A stretch of 41,300 bases of DNA, from assembly GCF_946222985.1 (NCBI RefSeq), contig NZ_CAMIFY010000022.1:1-41300 (forward strand). The letters run 5' to 3'. Below, one piece after another: positions 16,519 through 24,099 of the stretch. The notes under the pieces were generated by a model. It was not told the DNA's origin and searched no databases. It saw only the letters and a list, made by a program, of their open reading frames with translations. Each line of letters starts with the position of its first letter. Position 1 is the stretch's first letter. Origin of the DNA: an uncultured Corynebacterium sp. GTDB lineage: Bacteria; Actinomycetota; Actinomycetes; Mycobacteriales; Mycobacteriaceae. Made by a program: the position numbers and the translations under genes.

Positions 16519-17435
16519 CCCATCAGAGCGGAATCACCGGCCTCGGCGTGACCGATCACGCCTACCTCGAACTCGACGTGGCCTCGGGGGTGGATGCGGC
16601 GGAGGCCGTCGGAAAGCTGGCGGCGGCGATCGATCTGCCGAGCACCTCCGGTGCGAACGTCGTCGTCGGCGTGCGCCCGAGCCTGTGGGCGGACATCGCC
16701 GACGCCGAGCACGTCCCCGCCGACGTCCATGATTTCGACGAGCCGATCCGCGGCCGCGACGGCTACCGCATGCCGGCGACGCAGCACGACGCGTGGCTGT
16801 GGGTGGCGTCGTCGTCGCGCTCGCAGGCGTTCGACGTCACCAAGCACGTCCTCGACGGGGTCGACGGTCTGTTCGACATCGCCGACGAAACCGTCGGCTG
16901 GGTCTACGAGATGAAGCGCGACCTGACCGGCTTCGAGGACGGCACCGAAAACCCGGGCGCCCTGGAGGCCCCGGGAGTCGTCGCGGTGCCGGCGGGAGAG
17001 CCGGGCGCGGGGGCGTCGGTGCTGCTCTACCAGCTGTGGCAGCACCGCACGCCGAAGTGGACGGCGCTGTCGCAGAAGGAGCAGGAGGACGTCATCGGGC
17101 GCACGAAGGCCGATTCGGTCGAGCTCGACGACGACGTCAAGCCCGACTCGTCGCACGTCGCCCGGTCGGTCGTGGAAGTCGACGGCGAGGAGCTCGACGT
17201 CTTCCGCCGCAACACCGCCTACGGGGAACTGACCGACCACGGCACCGTGTTCGTCGGCTTCAGCCACGACCAGTGGCGACTGGAGGAGATGCTCCGCCGC
17301 ATGGCCGGCGCCGACGGCGGTCCCCGCGACCGCCTGACGGAATTCACCGACGCCCTGACGGGGTCCTGGTACGTCTGCCCGTCCAACGCCGGGCTGCTGG
17401 CGGTGGCCGAGCCGTATCTGGACGACGAAGACTAA
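16515..17435 (+). CDS. Dyp-type haem peroxidase
   Basis: 306 aa. The GxxDG motif is GFEDGTENP (distal Asp near residue 142), the proximal haem His is in SSHVARSVV (near 213), and the distal Arg is in FRRNTAYG (near 229). No Tat signal is present, so it is cytosolic or loaded into an encapsulin; no encapsulin gene is in view. It would oxidise dyes or phenolics with hydrogen peroxide. ATG overlaps the stop of the nuclease gene (ATGA), so the two are translationally coupled, an unusual partnership. Confidence 0.95.
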   Translation: MTHQSGITGLGVTDHAYLELDVASGVDAAEAVGKLAAAIDLPSTSGANVVVGVRPSLWADIADAEHVPADVHDFDEPIRGRDGYRMPATQHDAWLWVASSSRSQAFDVTKHVLDGVDGLFDIADETVGWVYEMKRDLTGFEDGTENPGALEAPGVVAVPAGEPGAGASVLLYQLWQHRTPKWTALSQKEQEDVIGRTKADSVELDDDVKPDSSHVARSVVEVDGEELDVFRRNTAYGELTDHGTVFVGFSHDQWRLEEMLRRMAGADGGPRDRLTEFTDALTGSWYVCPSNAGLLAVAEPYLDDED

Positions 17436-17522
17436 CGCTGCAGACTAACGCTGCGGACCAACTCCGAGGACTGACTCCGCGGACCAGCTCCGAAGACCAG
17501 TCCCGAGGATCAGTCCCGGGGA
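17432..17522. repeat. 13-bp tandem repeat, seven units, filling the gap between two stop codons
   Basis: Units CTAACGCTGCAGA, CTAACGCTGCGGA, CCAACTCCGAGGA, CTGACTCCGCGGA, CCAGCTCCGAAGA, CCAGTCCCGAGGA and TCAGTCCCGGGGA drift gradually from left to right. The first unit contains the TAA of the peroxidase gene; the last ends one base before the stop of gntK on the other strand. The whole intergenic space is the array. Confidence 0.85.
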
Positions 17523-18029
17523 CTAGCCGCGCAGCCACTCCGCGGCTTCGTCGGTGATGACGCCGGGGGCCTTCGACACGTCGTAGACCCGGCCGGCCTC
17601 GTCGTCGCCGAGCGGCTCGAGGGTGGCGAACTGCGAATCGAGCAGCGACGTGGGCATGAAGTGCCCCGGCCGCACCTCCATGCGCGCGCCCATCAGTTCC
17701 CGGGAGCCGTGCAGGTGCAGGAACACCGTGTCCGGCGCCGACGCACGGATCCGATCGCGGTAGGCCCGCTTGAGCGCCGAGCAGGCGATGACGCCGCCGT
17801 CGTCGTGCTCCGCCAACCATTCGCCGACCAGGGTCAACCAGGGCCACCGGTCGTCGTCGGACAGCGGGGTGCCCGACGCCATCTTGTCGATGTTGGCCTT
17901 CGGGTGCAGGTCATCGCCGTCCTTGTACGGCACATCCAGCTTCAGGGCCAGCATTTCGCCGACCGTGGACTTGCCGCTGCTGGACACCCCCATCACCACG
18001 ACGCGGGGGGCCGAGCCATCGGCGCTCAT
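17523..18029 (-). CDS. gntK: gluconokinase, GntK family
   Basis: 168 aa, full length. Walker A GVSSSGKST near residue 14, the substrate loop DGDDLHPKANIDKM, and CSALKRAYRDRIR near 97 are typical of GntK (D-gluconate + ATP to 6-phosphogluconate). ATG 18029 has AAAGGA upstream. It follows manD by 95 bases on the same strand, a gap that includes three GTTGC units, so it belongs to the hexuronate locus. As no 2-keto-3-deoxygluconate kinase is in view, it may have been recruited to that step (inference). Confidence 0.92.
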   Translation of the reverse strand: MSADGSAPRVVVMGVSSSGKSTVGEMLALKLDVPYKDGDDLHPKANIDKMASGTPLSDDDRWPWLTLVGEWLAEHDDGGVIACSALKRAYRDRIRASAPDTVFLHLHGSRELMGARMEVRPGHFMPTSLLDSQFATLEPLGDDEAGRVYDVSKAPGVITDEAAEWLRG

Positions 18030-18124
18030 GTCGGGATCCTTTCGTTCGCGTTGCGTTGCGTTGCGTCGAGCCGGCCGGCTCATCGGCGGAATCACCCGCC
18101 AACGGACCGGCGGACCGATGCGGG

Positions 18125-19360
18125 TCACCAGTTGTGGACGGTGCCGTCCTTGAGGCGGTTGTAGGGCAGGTAGGCCTGCGCGTAGGGGAACTTCTCCGCG
18201 GCCTCCGCGTCGAAGGTGACGCCCAGGCCCGGCTCGTCGGACGGGTGCAGGTAGCCGTCCTCGAAGGTCAGCGACTCGTGGAAGACCTCCTTGGTCAGCT
18301 TCGAGTGCGGCATGTACTCCTGCAGGCCGTAGTTGTGGATCGACAGGCCCAGGTGCAGCTGCGCGGCGAAGCCGACCGGCGAGACGTCCGTCGGGCCGTG
18401 GAAACCGGACTTGACCTGGTACATCTCGGCGAAGTTCATGACCTTCTTCAGCGGGGTGATGCCGCCGAAGTGCGTCGAGGCGCAACGCACGTAGTCGATG
18501 AGCTGCTCCTGGATGAGGTCCTTGATGTCGTAGATCGAGTTGAAGACCTCGCCGATGGCCAGCGGCGTGGTGGTCTGGCTGCGGACGTAGCGCAGCGCCT
18601 CCTGGTTCTCCGCCGGCGTGCAATCCTCCAACCAGTACAGGTCGTAGGGCTCGAGCGACTTGCCCAACTGGGCGGCTTCGCGGGGCGTCATGCGGTGGTG
18701 GCCGTCGTGAAGCAGCGGCAGTTCGGGACCGAACTCGTTGCGCACCGCCTCGAAGACCGTGGGGACGTGGCGCAGGTAGGCGCGGGTGTCCCAGTCCTCC
18801 TCGACGGGCCAGTCGCCGCGGTTGGCGGGCTCGAAGTCGTAGCGCTCGCCGGTGGACTGCGCCTGCGCGGCGACGCCGTAGAGCTTGTCGATGCCCGGCA
18901 CCGACGTCTGCACGCGGATCGACCGGTAGCCCAGCTCCATCTCGTAGCGGATCGAGTCGAACAGCGACTCGATGTCCGTGCCCGACGCGTGGCCGTAGGC
19001 GCGGCAACCGTTGCGGGACGCGCCGCCGAGCAGCTGGTAGACCGGCATTCCGGCCATCTTGCCCTTGATGTCCCACAGCGCCATGTCCACCGCGGCGATG
19101 GCGGCCATGGTCACCGGGCCGCGGCGCCAGTACGACGAGCGGTAGATGAACTGCCACGTGTCCTCGATGTTGCGGGCGTCGCGGCCGACCATCAGCTGGC
19201 AGACGTGGTCCTTCAGGTAGCTGGCGACGGCGAGCTCGCGGCCGTTGAGGGTCGCGTCGCCGATGCCGACGACGCCGTCGTCGGTGGTCAGGCGCAGGGT
19301 GACGAAGTTGCGGGACGGGGAGGTGACGAAAACCTCGGCCTTGGCGATCTTTGCGGACAT
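18125..19360 (-). CDS. manD: D-mannonate dehydratase, enolase superfamily (ManD/RspA)
   Basis: 411 aa. N-terminal capping domain, then the barrel with the ManD motifs: YGHASG near residue 134, RVQTSVPG near 157, LLHDGHHRMTP (metal Asp and His), EDCTPAENQE and IGEVFNS (metal Glu residues), and STHFGGITPLKK. It dehydrates D-mannonate to 2-keto-3-deoxygluconate, replacing the unrelated UxuA. ATG 19360 has GGAAAGGA upstream; reading further upstream gives repeat-derived sequence. It is separated from the transporter gene by a terminator and a palindromic element, so it needs its own promoter; a motif shared with uxaC lies 120 bases upstream. Confidence 0.93.
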   Translation of the reverse strand: MSAKIAKAEVFVTSPSRNFVTLRLTTDDGVVGIGDATLNGRELAVASYLKDHVCQLMVGRDARNIEDTWQFIYRSSYWRRGPVTMAAIAAVDMALWDIKGKMAGMPVYQLLGGASRNGCRAYGHASGTDIESLFDSIRYEMELGYRSIRVQTSVPGIDKLYGVAAQAQSTGERYDFEPANRGDWPVEEDWDTRAYLRHVPTVFEAVRNEFGPELPLLHDGHHRMTPREAAQLGKSLEPYDLYWLEDCTPAENQEALRYVRSQTTTPLAIGEVFNSIYDIKDLIQEQLIDYVRCASTHFGGITPLKKVMNFAEMYQVKSGFHGPTDVSPVGFAAQLHLGLSIHNYGLQEYMPHSKLTKEVFHESLTFEDGYLHPSDEPGLGVTFDAEAAEKFPYAQAYLPYNRLKDGTVHNW

Positions 19361-19479
19361 CGGGTCGTCCTTTCCGGGACTTGGCGGGTGGAGAACGCGG
19401 ATTGCGGATCGTGCGTGGTTCTTCGCTGATCGTGCTGTGCTACCTCGATTGTCTGCGCACGCGGGCGCGGAGGGAAGAA

Positions 19480-19497
19480 GTTGCCAGAGGTTGCAGC
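19480..19497. promoter_or_regulatory. candidate hexuronate operator upstream of manD
   Basis: GTTGCCAGAGGTTGCAGC matches 16 of 18 bases of the site upstream of uxaC (27005-27022), with further agreement downstream (20 of 25). On the minus strand the core is an imperfect dyad TGC-A----T-GCA. Probably bound by the local LacI regulator, but the centre lacks the CG pair usual for LacI sites. Confidence 0.55.
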
Positions 19498-19561
19498 GGA
19501 TCGGTCGCGGATTGCATTGCGACGGGGCCGGCCGCACATGGCTCGGGCGGCAGGCGTGGAT

Positions 19562-19621
19562 GCGGGCGGTGCGGTTGCGGGCGGTGCGGTTGCGGGCGGT
19601 GCGGGTGCGGGCGGTGCGGTT
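19562..19621. repeat. 15-bp tandem repeat, four units
   Basis: GCGGGCGGTGCGGTT four times, the third with one change. It lies upstream of the candidate manD operator in non-coding DNA. Apart from this array, the operator, the palindromic element and a terminator, 19361-19891 holds nothing gene-like. Confidence 0.85.
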
Positions 19622-19682
19622 GCCGGGACGGCGCGCGATGTGCCCGTCGTCAAGCAAAAGGCGCTGTAACGCGAAAATCCGC

Positions 19683-19785
19683 GGGAGTTAGTGCACGAAT
19701 CCTCCAGAAGTGGATCGGGTCCCTGCGAACATGCAGGTCAGAAAAACCGGGTTTCGGGTTCTGGAGGATTCGTGCACTAACTCCC
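19683..19785 (+). repeat. palindromic element, copy 2
   Basis: Perfect 27-bp inverted arms (19683-19709 and 19759-19785), core GAGTTAGTGCACG ending CCTCCAGAA, around a 49-base centre that shares GCAGGTCA and CCGGGT with copy 1. Where copy 1 has a T-A pair in the arm (GCATG), this copy has C-G (GCACG): a covariation that keeps the stem intact. Located between the transporter-kinase terminator and manD. Confidence 0.92.
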
Positions 19786-19831
19786 ACCACGCGGGCCGGC
19801 GGGGCGCGCGACCGGCCCATCGACGCGAAAA

Positions 19832-19867
19832 TCCGGGCCGCCCCACCCGAAGGTGAGACGGCCCGGA
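19832..19867 (-). terminator. terminator of the transporter-kinase gene
   Basis: On the minus strand TCCGGGCCGTCTCACC pairs along 16 positions (two G-U) across a TTCG tetraloop, followed by TTTT. Strong intrinsic terminator. Confidence 0.9.
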
Positions 19868-19891
19868 CTTCGATGACCGCCGGCGCGGGAT

Positions 19892-21976
19892 CTACGCCCG
19901 GTTGGCCGGGTACTTGCTGCGGTAGAGGTCGACGATGATCTCGACGACCTGCTCGTAGGTCACCGACGCGGTGTTGATGACGATGTCGTAGTACTCGTCG
20001 CCGTTGGGATCCCAGTTGTACAGCGCGCGCGAGAGCTCGGCGCGGATGCGGTCCTCCGCCGCGCACTGCTCGGTGGCCTCCGAGGCCGACAAGCCCGTCT
20101 TGTGCATGACCCGCTCGACGCGCATGCCCAGCGGAGCGATCAGGCGGACGTGCATGGCACCGACGACGCGGCCCAGGACCAGGGCGCCGTTGCGGCCGAG
20201 GATCACGCCGCCGCCGTCGACGGCATCGAGGACGAACTCGGTGTTCTCCGCGGCCACCGACCGGTTGGTGGCGATGTTCGTCGCCGCCGCCAGCTCGGAG
20301 TTCTGCGCGCCGCCGAGTTCGACGCTGCGCAGGAACCGGTCGAAACCGGAGTCGGAGATCAGCTCGCGGCGGTCGACCTGCGCCAGCTCATCGGAGGTGA
20401 ACCGCTGCCCGATGTAGGGCACGCCCAGGGCTTCGGCGACCTTCGGCGCGATGTCGCTGGCGCCGGAACCGCGCTGGCCGAAGACGGTGATGATCGGCTG
20501 GTTGGCGCCCTCGGGGCTGCGGATGAGGGTGTTGCGGCCGTCGCCGACGGCGGTGACCTTGACGCTTTCCGACGGCACGCCCTTGCGCGTGGCGACGTTG
20601 GACTGCGTGCGGCGTTCGTTCAGATCCGTGACCACCTTGGCGTGGAGATCGGCGGTGAGCGGGTAGAAGAACATGACGATCACGGCGAGCAGCGTCAGGC
20701 CGGCGGGCACGAGGCCCGTGGCCATGCGGATGCCCTGCTGCGCGGAGTCGGTCTGCTCGGCGGCCATGGCGACGTAGCCGAAGGCGCCGATGACCGCCGC
20801 ACCGAGCCAGCCGCCCAGGCCCTGGCCGCACTTGCGGATGAAGGACAGGATCGAATACGACCCGCCCTCGGAGCGGATGTCGGACTTCCACTCGCCGTAG
20901 TCGACGGTGTCGGCCTGCATGGAGAACATCATGGCGTTGGTGCCGCCGGAGCCGATGCCCATCAGCAACCACGCGATGATGGCCAGCATCAGATTGCCCG
21001 CCGGCAGGAAGAAGATGAACACGAAGCCGACCATGTAGACCACGGCGCAGGCGATGTAGCCCTTCCGCTTGCCCATGCGCGCGGTGAGCATCGGCACCAG
21101 GGAGGCGACGAGGATCGTGCCGACGGTGTTGGCGAACATCAGGAACGTGTACCAACCGGCGTTGCCCAGGACGTAGCGGGCGTAGTAGACGCCCACGGCC
21201 ATCTGGGTGAACATCGCCGACAGCAGGAAGAACGCGCCGAGGCACAGGATCAGCAGCGGGCGGTTCTGCTTGAGCATGCGGAACGTCGCCTTGAAGGAGA
21301 TCTTGCCGGGCTTGCGGGGCACGACCTCGCGGGAGTTGGCGAAGCAGATCAGGTACAGGATCACGGCGACGACGCCGAGGATCAGACAGGTGATGGTGAA
21401 CTTCAGGCGTACGCCGTCGGCGGTGGTGTCCTGGAACTGCGGGGAGATCACCGCCGACAGGCCCACGGCGGTCAGCGACGCGGCGATGGAGCGCGCGCCC
21501 GACAGCTTCGACCGGTCGACCGGGTCCTGCGTCATCGCCGCCGACAGGGAGCCGTAGGGGATGTTGACGAAGGAGTAGGCCAGCTGGAAGGCGGCGTCGA
21601 AGAGCAGGATCCACACGATGGTGGCCGTCATCGACAGGCCGGACGGAACGCTGAACAGCAGGACGAAGACGATGGCCAGCGGGGTCGAACCGAACAGCAG
21701 GAACGGGCGCAGGCGGCCCCAGCGGGTGTTCACGCGGTCGGCGGTCTGGCCGACGATGAGGTCGGCGATGCCGGCCCACACCTTGGTCACGCCGTAGATC
21801 AGGCCGGCCGCGGCGGCGGTGAGGCCCGCGATTTCCGTCATGAAGACCATGAGGAACATCGAGGTCATCATGAAGGTCAGGTTGTTGGCCGCGTCACCCA
21901 GGGAATAGGTGAACACCCGGTGGCCGGGCATCTTCGCGGTGGCCGGTGGCGCCGCCGCGGTGGTCGTCGAGGTCAT
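19892..21976 (-). CDS. GPH-family sugar:cation symporter fused to a cytidylate-kinase-like domain
   Basis: 694 aa. Residues about 15-465 are a complete 12-helix glycoside-pentoside-hexuronide carrier (VFTYSLGDAANNL at the N-terminus, NTRWGRLRPFLL in the 2-3 loop), like UidB/MelB. After a linker of about 30 residues, 493-694 form a P-loop domain like the Cytidylate_kin2 family: ITVFGQRGSGASDIAPKVAE, where the usual Walker Lys is absent (GSGAS), as in that family; then VILGRNGALVLGR and a C-terminal DIVINT block. It lies in a glucuronide locus, so the substrate is probably a glucuronide. LacS-type relatives carry a regulatory EIIA domain at this place. ATG 21976 has AGGAG 8 bases upstream. No frameshift or internal stop is seen, so the fusion is encoded as one polypeptide. 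Confidence 0.9.
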   Translation of the reverse strand: MTSTTTAAAPPATAKMPGHRVFTYSLGDAANNLTFMMTSMFLMVFMTEIAGLTAAAAGLIYGVTKVWAGIADLIVGQTADRVNTRWGRLRPFLLFGSTPLAIVFVLLFSVPSGLSMTATIVWILLFDAAFQLAYSFVNIPYGSLSAAMTQDPVDRSKLSGARSIAASLTAVGLSAVISPQFQDTTADGVRLKFTITCLILGVVAVILYLICFANSREVVPRKPGKISFKATFRMLKQNRPLLILCLGAFFLLSAMFTQMAVGVYYARYVLGNAGWYTFLMFANTVGTILVASLVPMLTARMGKRKGYIACAVVYMVGFVFIFFLPAGNLMLAIIAWLLMGIGSGGTNAMMFSMQADTVDYGEWKSDIRSEGGSYSILSFIRKCGQGLGGWLGAAVIGAFGYVAMAAEQTDSAQQGIRMATGLVPAGLTLLAVIVMFFYPLTADLHAKVVTDLNERRTQSNVATRKGVPSESVKVTAVGDGRNTLIRSPEGANQPIITVFGQRGSGASDIAPKVAEALGVPYIGQRFTSDELAQVDRRELISDSGFDRFLRSVELGGAQNSELAAATNIATNRSVAAENTEFVLDAVDGGGVILGRNGALVLGRVVGAMHVRLIAPLGMRVERVMHKTGLSASEATEQCAAEDRIRAELSRALYNWDPNGDEYYDIVINTASVTYEQVVEIIVDLYRSKYPANRA

Positions 21977-22087
21977 TGTGGGGCTCCTGTTCGAGGGGCT
22001 CACGGTGCCGGGGTGGGGCGGCCGTCCTTCACAACCTGGGGCGGCGGGCCCTGCGACGGGCACTGTGGGTCAGCGGATTGGTGTTGC

Positions 22088-22158
22088 GGGGAAATCGGGT
22101 TTTCGGGGTGAATCGGTTTTCGGGGAAATCGGTTGGTCGGGGTATTCGGGGAAATCGG
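22088..22158. repeat. 17-bp tandem repeat, about three units plus partial ones
   Basis: Units GGGGAAATCGGGTTTTC, GGGGTGAATCGGTTTTC and GGGGAAATCGGTTGGTC, then partial GGGGTATTC and GGGGAAATCGG. It lies upstream of the transporter-kinase gene and downstream of uidA, where it could affect the promoter. Confidence 0.8.
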
Positions 22159-22224
22159 ATAAAGGATCGTGCGGGGTGGTGCGGGGCTCGGTGAGCGTGG
22201 TGCGTGGTGCGGGGTGCGACCCCG

Positions 22225-22249
22225 GGCGGCCCCGATTGCCGGGGCCGCC
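22225..22249 (-). terminator. terminator-like hairpin after uidA
   Basis: GGCGGCCCCG and CGGGGCCGCC form a perfect 10-bp stem with the loop ATTGC, 8 bases downstream of the uidA stop. No U-run. Confidence 0.6.
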
Positions 22250-22256
22250 GGAGGGA

Positions 22257-24089
22257 TCAGCGGCGGTTCTTCGGATCGCGGCGCCCGTAGGAGGCGACGT
22301 CCATGTCGTGCCAGCGCTTGCGCAGGAACTGCGCGGCGGCCTTCGGGCGGCGGTCGCGGGTGAACGCGCCCTTCTTGTTGCCGTCGACGCGGGCGAAGCC
22401 GTACTTGGTCTGGAAGTCGGCGAAGTTCCACATCTGCTCGCCGACGACGGCCTCGCACTCGTCGAACACCTTGGAGTTCATCTCCAGGTACGCGACCTGG
22501 TAGTCCTCGGTGAACGGCTGGTTGTAGATGGAGTGCAGGCCGGCGACGGTGTCGGCGCCGTACTCGGTGATGATGATCGGCAGCTCGTACTTGTCCATCC
22601 AGCCGGCGAGCTCGTCGGCGAACTTCTTCTCGGAGGTCACCAGGTCGCCGGAGTCGACGTACCAGCCGTAGTAGCGGTTGAGCATGATGACGTCGAAGAG
22701 GTCGGTGATGGTGCACTTGTCGTACGGCGCGAACATCACGTTGACGTAGCCGACGGGGCGGGTGGGGTCGCAGTCGCGGGCGAGCTGGGCGAGCGGCTCG
22801 AAGTAGGCGCGGGCGCCGGCTTCGGTGGTGTCGGGCTCGTTGGCGATGGACCAGATGACCACCGAGGGGCGGTTCTTGTCGCGGGCGATGAGGCGGCGGA
22901 TCTCGTCGGCGTGGGAGGCCTTGGTGCCGTCGTCGACGTGGCCCTCGGCGTAGGTGTCGCCGCCGTCGGAGTCGAGGATGCCGCCGCCCATCTTCCAGTT
23001 CAGGCCCACGGCCGGGGTTTCGTCGATGACGACGATGCCCTGGCGGTCGCAGTAGTCCATGAACTGCTCGGAGTACGGGTAGTGGGAGGTGCGCAGGGAG
23101 TTGGCGCCGATCCAGGACAGCAGTTCGGTGTCCTGGAGCATGTGGGCGTTCGAGTGGCCCTTGCCCAGGGTCTCGTGGTCTTCGTGCATGCCGAAGCCGG
23201 TGAAGTAGAACGGCTCGCCGTTGATGAGGAACTTGTAGCCGTCGACCTCGACGGTGCGCACGCCGAAGTGCTGGCGGTACTCGTCGACCACGGCGGCGTC
23301 GTCACCGCTGCCGTCGACCAGCTCGATGACCAGGTCGTACAGGCCGCCGACGCCGGGGGTCCACAGGGTGACGTCGTCGATGGTGGCGGTGCCGGTGGCC
23401 CCTTCGCCGGTGGCGACGGTGGCGCCGGTCTGCTTGTCGACGACGGCGACGCGCACGTCACCGTCCTGCGACTGCTCGACGGTCCAGTTCACCGTGCCGG
23501 TGGTGCCCTCGTAGTCGGTGGTGATGGTGACGTCGGAGACGTGGCGGCGCGGCTTGCTCACCAGTTCCACGGTGCGGTGGAGGCCCGAGTAGTTGTAGAA
23601 GTCGTGCAGGTAATCCTGCTGGCGGCGGCCGTCGGGAAGCTCCTTGACCTGTCCCGGGGGGATGCAGGTGTTGTCGAGGCGGTTGTCGACGGCAACGGTG
23701 AGGCGGAAGACCTCGCCGGCGGTGACGTGGTCGGTGACGTCGAACTCGAAGGGCATGTAGCCGCCCTTGTGGCGGCCGACCTCGACGTCGTTGGCGTAGA
23801 CGATGGCGTGGTGGGTGGCGGAGCCGAAGCGCACGGAGATCAGTTCGCCGTCCCAGCCGCGGGGGACGCGGACGTCGCGCTGGTACCACCAGTATCCGAC
23901 GTGGTCACGGACCTGTTCGTCGGCGATGACGTCGTTGACGGAGGACGGCACGGCCATTTCGCCGTTGCCCGGCAGCCGGTCGGCGAAGAGGCGCTTGGCC
24001 TCGCCGTCGTTGTCCCAGTCCACGGCGAAGCGCCACATTCCGTCGAGGGAGCGCAGGTCGCGGGTCGAGGTTTCGAGGGCCTTGAGCAT
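22257..24089 (-). CDS. uidA: beta-glucuronidase, glycoside hydrolase family 2
   Basis: 610 aa, full length. Sugar-binding domain (about 10-185), Ig-like domain (about 186-280), catalytic barrel (about 285-600). Acid/base Glu in WSIANEPDTTE (about 417), nucleophile Glu in ITEYGAD (about 508); NRYYGWY near 470 is typical of GUS. It hydrolyses beta-D-glucuronides to glucuronate and aglycone. No signal peptide, so it acts in the cytosol on imported glucuronides, fitting the GPH carrier next door. Its ribosome site (AAGGA) overlaps the end of uxuB, 10 bases upstream, so the two are translationally linked. Confidence 0.95.
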   Translation of the reverse strand: MLKALETSTRDLRSLDGMWRFAVDWDNDGEAKRLFADRLPGNGEMAVPSSVNDVIADEQVRDHVGYWWYQRDVRVPRGWDGELISVRFGSATHHAIVYANDVEVGRHKGGYMPFEFDVTDHVTAGEVFRLTVAVDNRLDNTCIPPGQVKELPDGRRQQDYLHDFYNYSGLHRTVELVSKPRRHVSDVTITTDYEGTTGTVNWTVEQSQDGDVRVAVVDKQTGATVATGEGATGTATIDDVTLWTPGVGGLYDLVIELVDGSGDDAAVVDEYRQHFGVRTVEVDGYKFLINGEPFYFTGFGMHEDHETLGKGHSNAHMLQDTELLSWIGANSLRTSHYPYSEQFMDYCDRQGIVVIDETPAVGLNWKMGGGILDSDGGDTYAEGHVDDGTKASHADEIRRLIARDKNRPSVVIWSIANEPDTTEAGARAYFEPLAQLARDCDPTRPVGYVNVMFAPYDKCTITDLFDVIMLNRYYGWYVDSGDLVTSEKKFADELAGWMDKYELPIIITEYGADTVAGLHSIYNQPFTEDYQVAYLEMNSKVFDECEAVVGEQMWNFADFQTKYGFARVDGNKKGAFTRDRRPKAAAQFLRKRWHDMDVASYGRRDPKNRR

Positions 24090-24099
24090 GGTGGGTTCC

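Noticed and set aside
17432..17522. CRISPR array
   Set aside because: Units are directly tandem with no unique spacers, as in the other short repeats here; no cas genes are near.
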